Below are positions 54,286-62,522 of a stretch of 64,000 nt of DNA, piece after piece. The notes beneath the pieces are model-generated. The model had not been told where the DNA came from, made no database searches, and was given only the letters and a program-made list of their open reading frames with translations. This DNA comes from Fredinandcohnia onubensis (GTDB taxonomy: Bacteria > Bacillota > Bacilli > Bacillales > Bacillaceae_L). Position 1 is the first letter of the stretch; each line of letters begins with the position of its first letter. The translations under genes and the position numbers were made by a program. Location: contig NZ_NSEB01000018.1 in assembly GCF_002734215.1 (NCBI RefSeq), positions 24,111 through 88,110 on the forward strand. The letters are read 5' to 3'.

Positions 54286-55047
54286 TTGTACATGCAATTT
54301 CGAGAACAAACAGATGCGCCCTATATTTATTCTGGAAACGTAGTGTTACTTGATATGAAGCAAGGTGATGTTACAGGAGACGGAATAGTTGATTACGTAT
54401 ATTTATTTGGTAAAAAAAACGTTGAAACAGATATCTTCGCAGATCATATTACACTTGTCCTTCAAGATGGGCGTTCTAACCAAGCTACAACAATTAATCT
54501 TCAAAATAATGCTGGATACAATGCTAAACTCTTCCTTGGGGATTTTTCTAAAGATAACATAGTCGATATATTGGTAAGTATCGAGTCGGGAGGAAGTGGC
54601 GGGTACGGTTTTTTCTACATTTACTCCTTCAAAAATAATATTCCAAGACAATTGTTTGATATTGAAAAATATAATAATAGCTATACTTTCGAAGTCAATT
54701 ATGAAGATCTTTATAAAGTAAGTGTTGCAAGTCCACCATTAGGACTGCTTTTCACTCTTGACATTAGCTACAAAGGATATGATTATTTATCACAACTTTA
54801 CGATGGAAATGGTAAATTAAAACAACCAGTCAAAGGCGAGGTTCTTGCTGCTGGGGCTTTAAATCCGATTGTTATGAATCTAAAGTTTACGAGTTATGAT
54901 TTACTTGTTTCAAGAAGGATCATTGGTATTTCAAATTCAGATACATTAGGTTATATCGAAGACCTACTAACATGGAATGGCACTCAGTTTACATCTATGA
55001 GATTGGCAACAGCGATACTTGGAACAAAGATCAGGAGTCTCTACTAA
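54286..55047 (+). CDS. VCBS/FG-GAP-like hypothetical protein
   Basis: 253 residues. GDVTGDGIVDYVYLFG near residue 32 has the D-x-x-G-D-G-x-x-D calcium-binding pattern of VCBS/FG-GAP repeats; a weaker copy is GDFSKDNIVDILVS near 85. There is no signal peptide. Bacillus proteins of this type are seen near spore-coat genes; role unknown. The TTG at 54286 has GGAGGG 7 bases upstream; the frame start at 54271 contains that site. Confidence 0.72.
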   Translation: MYMQFREQTDAPYIYSGNVVLLDMKQGDVTGDGIVDYVYLFGKKNVETDIFADHITLVLQDGRSNQATTINLQNNAGYNAKLFLGDFSKDNIVDILVSIESGGSGGYGFFYIYSFKNNIPRQLFDIEKYNNSYTFEVNYEDLYKVSVASPPLGLLFTLDISYKGYDYLSQLYDGNGKLKQPVKGEVLAAGALNPIVMNLKFTSYDLLVSRRIIGISNSDTLGYIEDLLTWNGTQFTSMRLATAILGTKIRSLY

Positions 55048-55112
55048 TTTCGAAAGAAAAAGCTCGCTTTATTGTTTAATTTAATCTCTATTAAAAAGAA
55101 TGGAGGTACTGT

Positions 55113-55598
55113 ATGACAAATTTTTATTCGTTTCAGGGAACTGTTACAATGATTAGTGATTTTTTTACAGGTCAAAATGGTGAAGGCTGTTTTAAATTAT
55201 TTACTGTAGAGAACGGATTGGGAGAAATAGTAAACTTCGTGGTGTCACCTTCCACTTACTTTGTAGACCATGTAATGGTGAATGTTGGAGATCAAGTGAC
55301 TGGATATTATAATGGAGATGCTCCTGCCCTTCTTATTTATCCTCCACAATATCAAGCACTTGTTATGGTAAAAGTAAGCCCAAATCAGAAAGTAAAAGTA
55401 GATTATTTTAATAGTCAGTTGGTGAGTAGCGATGGACAATTACGCTTAAATATTTCACCATATACTAAAATCGTATTAACCAATGGGCAGCCTTTTACAA
55501 TGAATCCTGCGAACAGGGATCTAATTGTGGTCTTTGGACCCACCACACAAAGTATCCCTGCCCAAACCACACCCTATAGAATAATTGTTTTGTGTTAG
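55113..55598 (+). CDS. Hypothetical protein, beta-rich
   Basis: 161 residues, rich in beta-strand residues: NFVVSPSTYFVDHVMVNVGDQVTGYY then PPQYQALVMVKV. No signal peptide, no family recognised; it looks like two small beta barrels. ATG at 55113 with GGAGG. It is 65 bp downstream of the VCBS-like gene with no terminator between, so the two are probably one operon. Confidence 0.7.
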   Translation: MTNFYSFQGTVTMISDFFTGQNGEGCFKLFTVENGLGEIVNFVVSPSTYFVDHVMVNVGDQVTGYYNGDAPALLIYPPQYQALVMVKVSPNQKVKVDYFNSQLVSSDGQLRLNISPYTKIVLTNGQPFTMNPANRDLIVVFGPTTQSIPAQTTPYRIIVLC

Positions 55599-55659
55599 GG
55601 TTTATCAATAACATGAGTATGTTTTGTCTAAGGGGCAAATTATTCAACTATTGAGGTAG

Positions 55660-55818
55660 GTTAGTTTTAACCATTTTTATCGTTTAAAGCCAATTCCAGG
55701 GGAATGCCCCGATGATTCATTCGCTCAATGCTTTGACTGTAACAAAACTTCTTTCTCCGATAATTGTGGTAAGCATGATTGGGATGATGATGACCACGAT
55801 GATGATGATGAGAATTAA
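55660..55818 (+). pseudogene. Cys/Asp/His-rich fragment without start
   Basis: An open frame reads LKPIPGECPDDSFAQCFDCN, continues through a Cys-containing stretch and ends KHDWDDDDHDDDDEN, stop. The ordered cysteines and Asp/His tail look like a real metal-binding C-terminus, but the frame opens just after a stop and has no start codon or binding site. Probably the end of a broken gene. Confidence 0.4.
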
Positions 55819-55874
55819 CTTAGACATATGGACCATTTGAAAATCTAATGTGGCAGCATTTATAAATAAGACAA

Positions 55875-55919
55875 AAATAATGTAAACCTTGAGGATGAAT
55901 GTTCTCAAGGTTTACATTA
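55875..55919 (-). terminator. Strong hairpin, minus-strand terminator
   Basis: AATGTAAACCTTGAG pairs perfectly with CTCAAGGTTTACATT; on the minus strand it is followed by ATTTTTGTCTTATTT. It overlaps the stop of the 55917-56030 frame. Confidence 0.8.
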
Positions 55920-56030
55920 GTCTTTTAGTATTATTCCAGATTGTATTGCGGCGCCACCACCATTACATTTTTCTAATATCCAATCATCTAAGACTGAGAG
56001 TTCAATAACATCTTTAATATTTGCATCCAA
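55917..56030 (-). CDS. Possible small protein of 37 residues
   Basis: From TTG 56030 the frame reads MDANIKDVIELSVLDDWILE, then KCNGGGAAIQSGIILKD. It ends inside a strong terminator hairpin, which supports a real minus-strand gene end, but no binding site precedes the TTG. It may be the end of a truncated gene or a small peptide. The single Cys followed by GGGAA is notable. Confidence 0.35.
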   Translation of the reverse strand: MDANIKDVIELSVLDDWILEKCNGGGAAIQSGIILKD

Positions 56031-56077
56031 ATTATACTATTTTCTTTTATAATAAAAAAAAAGGAAAGGAGATTTAG

Positions 56078-57031
56078 ATGCTATACATATTATTTGCATT
56101 CATCCCGATATGGTTATTAACCGCATTTTTTTCATATTATCTGTTCTATTTTTTAACCATTTCCGTTTGCTCGATTGGGATACTAACGATCTTTTTTTGG
56201 AAAATTGTCTGGGAAGGCTTGTATAAACAATACCGATTACGAAAAAATCCTGCTTATCGAAAGAATATGGCCTTTTACAAAGAAAAGAAACGAAATGAGA
56301 AAGCAAAACGTCTACAGAAACTTACTCCATTTCAAAAATGGAAGACAACAACGAAGGAAATACTTTTCTCCGTTTTTTCATGGATTCTGATCCCTTGTAT
56401 TTTTTTAGGAATTCCAGCAGGCGCATTGGCCATTGGAGGGAACTTTTTGCTTGACTTTCCATCCTATCTCTTTGGAAAAACGGAAACGGCGACCGGCTAT
56501 GTATCTTATTATGAAGAGGTTTCAGGCAGAAAATCACTTTCTTACACGACAGTAGAAATAGAAAATAAGGACTATGTTTTAACACACCCTGAACAGTATT
56601 ATATTGGTGATAAGGTAAAAATCAACTATTTGCCACATACAAAGATCATCAGAGAACTTGAAATAGTGGAGGAACGAAAAATTCAACCAGAATTATCGGT
56701 CACACCAATAGATCCATCAATAATAGACCATCCAGCGACTGGATCATGGGAAAATACAGATGAGGATGAATATATATCACTCCTACTCTCCGAAACTGGT
56801 TTAGCAAATCTGGGAGAAATTAAGGGTGATGAAGGAATATTTTATCATGGCAGATGGATGTATGACGAGAAAGAAAAGGTCATTACACTTGAAGTGGATA
56901 ACGCAGACAACCTTTCTTGGCATCCGGTAGATCATCCAGATAAAATTGACATAAAAGTTCTTTCCGTTTCGGATGACTCATTGGAAATTGAGTACCATCA
57001 GAAGAAAGTTCGTTTAATAAGATTATGGTAG
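56078..57031 (+). CDS. Membrane protein of unknown function
   Basis: 317 residues. Two N-terminal helices (about 1-20 and 23-43), a basic cytoplasmic loop, then a third helix pair (about 95-125); the C-terminal 180 residues carry a DUF3592-like strand pattern (ATGYVSYYEEVSGRKSLSYT) and a final small domain. No family is certain. ATG at 56078 with GGAAAGGAG. Confidence 0.65.
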   Translation: MLYILFAFIPIWLLTAFFSYYLFYFLTISVCSIGILTIFFWKIVWEGLYKQYRLRKNPAYRKNMAFYKEKKRNEKAKRLQKLTPFQKWKTTTKEILFSVFSWILIPCIFLGIPAGALAIGGNFLLDFPSYLFGKTETATGYVSYYEEVSGRKSLSYTTVEIENKDYVLTHPEQYYIGDKVKINYLPHTKIIRELEIVEERKIQPELSVTPIDPSIIDHPATGSWENTDEDEYISLLLSETGLANLGEIKGDEGIFYHGRWMYDEKEKVITLEVDNADNLSWHPVDHPDKIDIKVLSVSDDSLEIEYHQKKVRLIRLW

Positions 57032-57064
57032 AGTTCAAAAATACGTTATAAGACAAAAATGCGA

Positions 57065-57107
57065 TGCCAGGTGCAATGGAACATAGATTCAATTGCTGCC
57101 CTGGCAC
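57065..57107. other. Long imperfect inverted repeat
   Basis: GCCAGGTGCAAT pairs with ATTGCTGCCCTGGC. There is no T-run, so a terminator role for the 56078 gene is doubtful. It starts 34 bp past that stop. Confidence 0.55.
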
Positions 57108-57127
57108 CCATTCTACTCTTGTTAGCC

Positions 57128-57190
57128 CATTAAACTCCTTCGTAGGTATTAATCTGCGACAGGAAAAAGCAATCCACCTTCTCGAAAGTG
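57128..57190 (-). repeat. Family A repeat, strongly diverged copy
   Basis: TTAAACTCCTTCGTAGGTATTAA, A-run, GCAATCCACCTTCTCG and GTGCC follow the order of copy 1 (3246-3322), but pairing is lost. It lies just past the csaA stop. Confidence 0.4.
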
Positions 57191-57208
57191 CCCCATATTT
57201 AAATTTTT

Positions 57209-57538
57209 CTATGCGATTGGTGTTCCATTTTCCACATGTTCATCCGGCTTTAAAAGGACCACGTCACCTTCTTCAGGGATTCCTCCAATTACCAGTACTT
57301 CTGACTTAAAGCCTGCGATTCGTCTCGGAGGGAAATTTACGACTGCAACCACCTGTGTACCTATAAGTTGTTCTGGTTGATATCTTCGAGTAATTTGGGC
57401 TGAAGTCTGTTTCAACCCAATTTCTCCAAAATCAATTTCTAATTTAATTGCAGGTTTTCTGGCCTCTGGAAAAGGCTCTGCTTTAACAACAGTTCCAATT
57501 CGGATATCCAATTTTAAAAAATCCTCTATCGTCGCCAT
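57209..57538 (-). CDS. csaA: CsaA, tRNA-binding-domain chaperone
   Basis: 109 residues, the normal CsaA length. The EMAP/tRNA-binding OB fold is clear: [32 protein letters not shown], then [23 protein letters not shown]. CsaA is a dimeric secretion-related chaperone in B. subtilis. ATG at 57538 with AAGGGTG. Confidence 0.93.
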   Translation of the reverse strand: MATIEDFLKLDIRIGTVVKAEPFPEARKPAIKLEIDFGEIGLKQTSAQITRRYQPEQLIGTQVVAVVNFPPRRIAGFKSEVLVIGGIPEEGDVVLLKPDEHVENGTPIA

Positions 57539-57710
57539 ATGAACACACCCTTAATTTTACATTTTTTTCTAATTTTAACTTATTCCTAGAAATAAATAAA
57601 TATTTAAGAAGCAAAACAGCGACTTACTTTTAGATATAGAAGGGATATCTTCTTGAAGAAACCTACTCTTAGCTGAAATAAGAAATGGAGAAGAAACAGA
57701 ATTTACTCTA

Positions 57711-57992
57711 TTATTTTTTATTACGATTGGTGGTTTTGTATTTTTCACCTTTGCTATCATAGGTGACCCATTCACCAACTGGTTCACCTTTTTCAAAATA
57801 CCCTGAACGCTTTATTGTTCCATCGGAACGGTACCATTCCCAATAGCCTTCAGGTGTATCTTCAATCATTTTCCCCTTTGACCATATTGTTTTTCCGTTT
57901 GCATGGTACTTTATTGTGTATCCATTAATTACTTCCAGTTTCTTTTCCTTGACACCATTTGAGTGTTTCAAATCACAATCCTCATTTTTCAT
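57711..57992 (-). CDS. MORN-like (YwqK-type) repeat protein
   Basis: 93 residues. Three short repeats of the MORN_2/YwqK type: GYTIKYHANGKTIWSKGKM, GYWEWYRSDGTIKRSGYF and GEWVTYDSKGEKYK. Such proteins are often annotated as antitoxins of a type family, but no toxin is adjacent here, so a general beta-sheet role is as likely. ATG at 57992 with GGAGG. Confidence 0.78.
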   Translation of the reverse strand: MKNEDCDLKHSNGVKEKKLEVINGYTIKYHANGKTIWSKGKMIEDTPEGYWEWYRSDGTIKRSGYFEKGEPVGEWVTYDSKGEKYKTTNRNKK

Positions 57993-58090
57993 GACTTACC
58001 TCCGATCATATAAAAGGAAAAAACGTTACACCATATTATGATGCAACGCTTAATTGTATTTTATTGCTATACTAACCCTCGAATAAATCC

Positions 58091-58501
58091 CTAATTAAAC
58101 TTAGCAAATGCAACCAAAGATCCATTATCGCAAGAATGGAAACCATTCTTTTCATAAAAATGTCTTACATCAGGGGCTTCATCTGTTAATAAAACTTTTT
58201 GACGAACATTTTTATATTTCTCGAGAACCCGTTGCATGAGTTGAGTAGCAATTCCTTGGTTTTGATAAGCATTTAATACAAGAATATCTTGAATGTAGAT
58301 AATCGTTAATCCATCACCAATAATACGAATTAACCCAACTAATTCTTCGCCATCCCAAGCAGATATAACTTCTAACGATTGTTCAAATGCCTGTTGAAGG
58401 ACATCTAGATCTTGTGTATAAGCATACCATTCTACATCATTATATAATCGTTCTAGTTGTTCTCTATTTATGTTTTTACTATTATTAAAATTTATCGCCA
58501 T
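58091..58501 (-). CDS. GNAT N-acetyltransferase
   Basis: 136 residues. IYIQDILVLNAYQNQGIATQLM is motif A (Q-x-x-G-I-A) and DVRHFYEKNGFHSCD motif B. Single-domain small GNAT with unknown substrate. ATG at 58501 with GAGGAGG at 8 bases. Confidence 0.85.
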   Translation of the reverse strand: MAINFNNSKNINREQLERLYNDVEWYAYTQDLDVLQQAFEQSLEVISAWDGEELVGLIRIIGDGLTIIYIQDILVLNAYQNQGIATQLMQRVLEKYKNVRQKVLLTDEAPDVRHFYEKNGFHSCDNGSLVAFAKFN

Positions 58502-58674
58502 TCATTTTTCCTCCTCAAAATATTTTATTTTGAAGAGTTGATCCATAATTTATCCACTGTCTTATGCCTCCTTATGGTCTTTTCCGTATGCTGTTATAAT
58601 ACTATTTCGACATTACTCACCATATTCCTTCTTACGATTTACGTTGAAAAAGTCATTGAAGACCGATCCAGTCC

Positions 58675-59073
58675 CTATTTTGGCGCCACAAATTCTACTT
58701 TTATTCGATCAGGGTCTTCAAAATAAACAGCATAATGATCCTCTCCTCCAGCAAGAGGATGCTTTTCTGGATAAAGAAGATGTATTCCTTTTTCGATAAG
58801 TTTGTTTGTCATTTCATCTACATGTTGACGTGAACTTGCATGAAAAGCTAGATGATTAAGACCTACTCGGCATCGATGATACGGGATATCTAAAAATCTG
58901 TCCTCAGCTTGGACAAAAACAATATATGTCTCATCCATTTTCCAGCTTCGTCCTTTTTCCCACTCTTGATAAGGTTCATATCCCAATTCCTCAAGAAACC
59001 AACCCCAGAAATCTACTGTCCTCCTTAAATCTGAAACATATATTTCAATATGATGAAGCAACCCCTTTGCCAT
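58675..59073 (-). CDS. VOC family protein
   Basis: 132 residues. LLHHIEIYVSDLRRTVDFWGWFLEELGYE at the start and YFEDPDRIKVEFVAP at the end carry the His and Glu metal ligands of glyoxalase-fold proteins, with LNHLAFHASS in the centre. Likely an active metal-binding enzyme. ATG at 59073 with AGGGGGAG. Confidence 0.87.
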   Translation of the reverse strand: MAKGLLHHIEIYVSDLRRTVDFWGWFLEELGYEPYQEWEKGRSWKMDETYIVFVQAEDRFLDIPYHRCRVGLNHLAFHASSRQHVDEMTNKLIEKGIHLLYPEKHPLAGGEDHYAVYFEDPDRIKVEFVAPK

Positions 59074-59159
59074 TGAAAACTCCCCCTAAAACTAAACTGC
59101 TTCATGAATCAAACAAATCTAATTCGATATTGAAATTACCTCTTCCTTCTACTAAACCT

Positions 59160-59225
59160 AGTAATAACTCATAAAAATGGGGCATCAATCCTACTTGGTT
59201 AATGCACCCTTTAAGTGTAAGTATT
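59160..59225 (-). repeat. Family A terminator-like repeat, copy 14
   Basis: The stem GGGGCATCAATCC / GGTTAATGCACCC (59179-59209) has a T-rich minus-strand end; 71 bp past the stop of the 59280 gene. The tail (ACTAAACC...TAATAACTC) is partial. Confidence 0.75.
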
Positions 59226-59279
59226 CATAAACAATCTGCTTTACCTTCTAACAGCAAGTTGTAATGTTAGAGAATATTA

Positions 59280-59900
59280 TTAGTAGGCGATACCTACACG
59301 TGATTTTATATAATTGTTACTTTCAATCTGCTTATATGTAAATTCTGCTGTATCCGATACGTATATTTTAACTCCATCTAGCGGCAAAAAATCACGTTCC
59401 AAACGATATTCACCTAAACTTTCTCCAACCGGTAAATATGTAGGACATACAATAGTCCATTCGAGTGTTGATTGTTTAAGCATATCGTAAACTTTATGAT
59501 GTTCTTCTGCTGCACGGGTTGATTTACGCTTTGATTCACTTGATTGATAGCGTAATAAATTTGGAGTGGTTCTACTTTGTAGGATACCTGCAGTTCCTAT
59601 AGTAATAATCCGTTGTATACCTTCGTTTTCCATTGCTTCGATAATGTGCAGCATACTTTCAGACAAAGTTGTTGCCCCATCAGTATTTAGCGCACTAATA
59701 ACAACATCAATGCCTTGCATTGCACGTACAATATCCTCTTTATTTAAAACATTACCTCGAATAATAGTTAATCTTTCATTATTTATTTGAATCTTCTCTG
59801 GAGTACGAACTAATACAGTAACATGATGTCTGTCATGAAGAGCATAATTAACTATTTGACTTCCAACTCGTCCAGTTGCACCTAAAATTAAAATATTCAA
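59280..59900 (-). CDS. NAD(P)-binding protein (NmrA/YwnB-like atypical SDR)
   Basis: 206 residues. ILILGATGRVGSQIVNYAL is the Rossmann motif G-x-x-G-x-x-G, followed by VTVLVRTPEKI and IIRGNVLNKEDI; the fold is that of NAD(P)H-binding YwnB/BLVRB-like reductases. It lacks a clear YxxxK site, as usual for this group. TTG start at 59900 after AAGGAGG. Confidence 0.85.
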   Translation of the reverse strand: MNILILGATGRVGSQIVNYALHDRHHVTVLVRTPEKIQINNERLTIIRGNVLNKEDIVRAMQGIDVVISALNTDGATTLSESMLHIIEAMENEGIQRIITIGTAGILQSRTTPNLLRYQSSESKRKSTRAAEEHHKVYDMLKQSTLEWTIVCPTYLPVGESLGEYRLERDFLPLDGVKIYVSDTAEFTYKQIESNNYIKSRVGIAY

Positions 59901-59978
59901 AAGTAGAATCCTCCTTTTTACGAATACAAATATTACACTACACTATAAATGCTATTATTTCTTCTTTTTAACTTAGGC

Positions 59979-60052
59979 AGGATTACTTTCGTTAGCTAAG
60001 TAACTTTAACAGAAAATGCGTTTATCCTTTTTGGATCAACGAACTTCACACT
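59979..60052 (-). repeat. Family A terminator-like repeat, copy 15
   Basis: The stem GCGTTTATCC / GGATCAACG (60018-60041) with the tail CTGTTAAAGTTA...CTAACGAAAG. It lies 6 bp past the pepF stop. Confidence 0.75.
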
Positions 60053-60057
60053 TTATT

Positions 60058-61854
60058 TTATTTAGCTATTAAATTAATAAAATCATCAACATCTTTAACA
60101 CATAATTTCATTCCATTTTCCCAAAAATCAACCAAAGTGATATCTTCTTTCAAATGCTTCATCACTAAATCTTCCGTTGACATACTTCCTGAATCACGTA
60201 GTAATTCGATGTACTCCTTTTCAAACTCTTTTCCTTTATCTTTGAATTTTGCATAAAGACTAAGGGAAAATAAGTACCCAAACGTATATTGAAAATTATA
60301 GAATGGCGATTGTGTAAGATAATAATGTGGGGTCCAGACCCATGAGTATAAAGAAACATGATCAAGCGATCCCTCATAAGCCACATCAAAAGCAACTTGC
60401 ATAAGTTCTTTTAAGCGTTTTGATGACACAATTCCCATTTTACGTTCTTCATAAAAATTCTTTTCAAACAGGAATCTAGAATGCATGTTCATAAAATTCA
60501 TGACGCTTCGCTTTAATTTTTCATCCAGTAAAAACAATTTTTCTTCAGTAGAACCCGCTTTATTTAATGCCGCATCTAATATGATTTGTTCAGAAAAAGT
60601 AGAAGCTGTTTCAGCAATACTTAATGGATATTGTCTATTCACCCCATCAACATGTTTCATTGCCTCATTGTGAAAAGCATGACCTAATTCATGTGCTGAC
60701 GTTAATACATTTGTCATTCTCTCTCCATACGTCATAAAAACTCTTGATTCGCTAGAAAGAGGAAATCCTGCACAAAATGCAACAGCTGACTTATTAGGTC
60801 GGTCTTCAGCCTCTATCCAACCGTTATCAAATGCTTGTTTAGTAAAATTCACCATTTCATTTCCAAAATGACTAAAATGCTCCAATATAAAATCTACGGC
60901 TTCTTCGTAATCTATCTTTCGATTTCCCTTTCCAATAGGAGCCCAAAAGTTATAAGACGGCATTTTTTTATCGCCATTCATTTTTGCTTTTTCATTTAAA
61001 TAAGTAATAAAAGGTTTTTTATATCTACTTACCGCTGACCACATTGCGTTTAGTGTTTCCTGTTTCAAACGATTCTCCATTAGCGGTTCAACTAAAACAT
61101 TATCTATGCCTCTGTTTTTATAAACCTGTAATCGAAAACCAGCAATATGATTTATTATTTGTGCAAATTGTTCTTCTTTATTTTTCCAAATATCTTCTAA
61201 TGCAAAATGGGCCATTTTACGAACCCGTTCTTCTGGGTGAGAACGTAAATTAATGGCTTGACCCACAGATAGCACTTTGGGTGCTTCCTCGATTTGTAGC
61301 TTAACTTTTATACTACCTAAAAGTGATTGATAAAACTGACCCCAAGCGTGGTAACCATCAACCATCAGGTCTGAAACTAACTTTTCTTCTTCCTCAGAAA
61401 GAAACATTGCTACTGTTTCACGCATTTCAGTAAGGACAAACTTATATTTATGTAGATTCTTCGTTTCTAATAAATCTTCCCACACAAGTTCGCTTGTGTT
61501 TAAAATGGTATATTGAAATTTTTTAATTGTTGATTCAAAGTCAGCATTTATAGATGATATCTGCCCTCTTAGTGTCATAGCAATTTGATCTTTTGGGTTT
61601 TGTGCAAGAAGACACGTTATAAAAGACTTGGCTTCAGACAGGTGTATCCGAATGTCAGTAATGTGTTTCATAACAGATTCGACTCTAGGCGATTCACTAA
61701 CATCGGATAGGTTTTGATAAGTATTTATTATTTCTTCTAATTCACTAACCTTTAACTCTAGTTGTTTTATATGATTATGTAGTTGTGAAGAATTACGACC
61801 ATCTAGGAACAATTTATCTAGATTCCATACTTTTGAATACCTTGTTTTCGGCAT
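60058..61854 (-). CDS. pepF: M3 family oligoendopeptidase (PepF-like)
   Basis: 598 residues, the normal length for oligoendopeptidase F. The zinc motif HELGHAFHN lies near residue 387, with the third ligand Glu in IAETASTFSEQI downstream. The N-terminal helical part (1-200) forms the substrate channel lid. It degrades short peptides in the cytoplasm. ATG at 61854 with GGGGGTAA. It lies 28 bp downstream of the alpha/beta hydrolase, so they are probably cotranscribed with paiAB. Confidence 0.92.
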   Translation of the reverse strand: MPKTRYSKVWNLDKLFLDGRNSSQLHNHIKQLELKVSELEEIINTYQNLSDVSESPRVESVMKHITDIRIHLSEAKSFITCLLAQNPKDQIAMTLRGQISSINADFESTIKKFQYTILNTSELVWEDLLETKNLHKYKFVLTEMRETVAMFLSEEEEKLVSDLMVDGYHAWGQFYQSLLGSIKVKLQIEEAPKVLSVGQAINLRSHPEERVRKMAHFALEDIWKNKEEQFAQIINHIAGFRLQVYKNRGIDNVLVEPLMENRLKQETLNAMWSAVSRYKKPFITYLNEKAKMNGDKKMPSYNFWAPIGKGNRKIDYEEAVDFILEHFSHFGNEMVNFTKQAFDNGWIEAEDRPNKSAVAFCAGFPLSSESRVFMTYGERMTNVLTSAHELGHAFHNEAMKHVDGVNRQYPLSIAETASTFSEQIILDAALNKAGSTEEKLFLLDEKLKRSVMNFMNMHSRFLFEKNFYEERKMGIVSSKRLKELMQVAFDVAYEGSLDHVSLYSWVWTPHYYLTQSPFYNFQYTFGYLFSLSLYAKFKDKGKEFEKEYIELLRDSGSMSTEDLVMKHLKEDITLVDFWENGMKLCVKDVDDFINLIAK

Positions 61855-61882
61855 TATTTACCCCCAAGATTTAAGCTAGTCA

Positions 61883-62500
61883 CTAGAACTCATTAATGGC
61901 AGAAATAACACTTTTTAAAATCTCAATCGATTGAATTGGTTCTTTATCAAGTTCTAAAGCGTGATTTCCACCCTCAACTACTTTAAGTCTAAGATTTTGA
62001 TTATTATTCAATTTTTCAAAGCGTTCCTCAATGAAACAACTATCTTTATCTCCAATCATACAAAGTCCTCTATTTTCACTGTTAGCCATTGCATTAAATA
62101 CGTCATCTCTTTGTAGCAAAGGAGTCAACCATACTATATTTGCGTCTTTGGGCATTGAATGGTCAAGCAAATAACTCAAAGCGATGGTTCCTATAGATTT
62201 CGCCACTAGATAATAATTACTGTATTTCTTGTTCTTAGTAGCGTTGTCAATCGCAAGTTGTACATCTCTTGCAAAATCCCTTTCATTTAGAGCAGACATC
62301 TCTTCCCTACTAAACTTATAGTTAATATGTAATACATCAAAACCTTTCGAGTAGAATACCCCTGTTGTAAAGTGCAATAATGGAGCTTGTGTTGTATATC
62401 CAGCCCCTGGTAAGACAATAACTAAGCTATTTGTTTCATCCTTTTGTTCTATTAATCTATAAGGAATACTTTTAGAATTAACCATTTTATTAGCAGTCAC
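61883..62500 (-). CDS. Alpha/beta hydrolase
   Basis: 205 residues. VLPGAGYTTQAP holds the oxyanion loop, AKSIGT the nucleophile Ser, GDKDSCF the acid and GGNHALE the catalytic His. Related small hydrolases are annotated as esterase-like of unknown substrate. The GTG at 62500 has AGGGAG 10 bases upstream; the GTG at 62509 is too close to it. It is 22 bp downstream of paiB and 28 bp upstream of pepF. Confidence 0.8.
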   Translation of the reverse strand: MTANKMVNSKSIPYRLIEQKDETNSLVIVLPGAGYTTQAPLLHFTTGVFYSKGFDVLHINYKFSREEMSALNERDFARDVQLAIDNATKNKKYSNYYLVAKSIGTIALSYLLDHSMPKDANIVWLTPLLQRDDVFNAMANSENRGLCMIGDKDSCFIEERFEKLNNNQNLRLKVVEGGNHALELDKEPIQSIEILKSVISAINEF

Positions 62501-62522
62501 CGTTTCCACACTCCCTAAAGCT

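Larger units (their letters stand above)
55599..56077. other. Intergenic stretch with two short coding fragments
   Basis: About 480 bp that contain a Cys/Asp/His-rich frame on the plus strand and a 37-codon frame on the minus strand ending in a strong hairpin. They are listed separately with low confidence. Confidence 0.5.

Noticed and set aside
55717..55908. 63-codon minus-strand membrane protein
   Set aside because: It is the reverse of the Asp/His-rich frame, with methionine/isoleucine runs from GAT repeats, and lacks a binding site.
57711..57992. Toxin-antitoxin pair with the YwqK-like protein
   Set aside because: No toxin-like gene is adjacent; neighbours are a GNAT gene and csaA.
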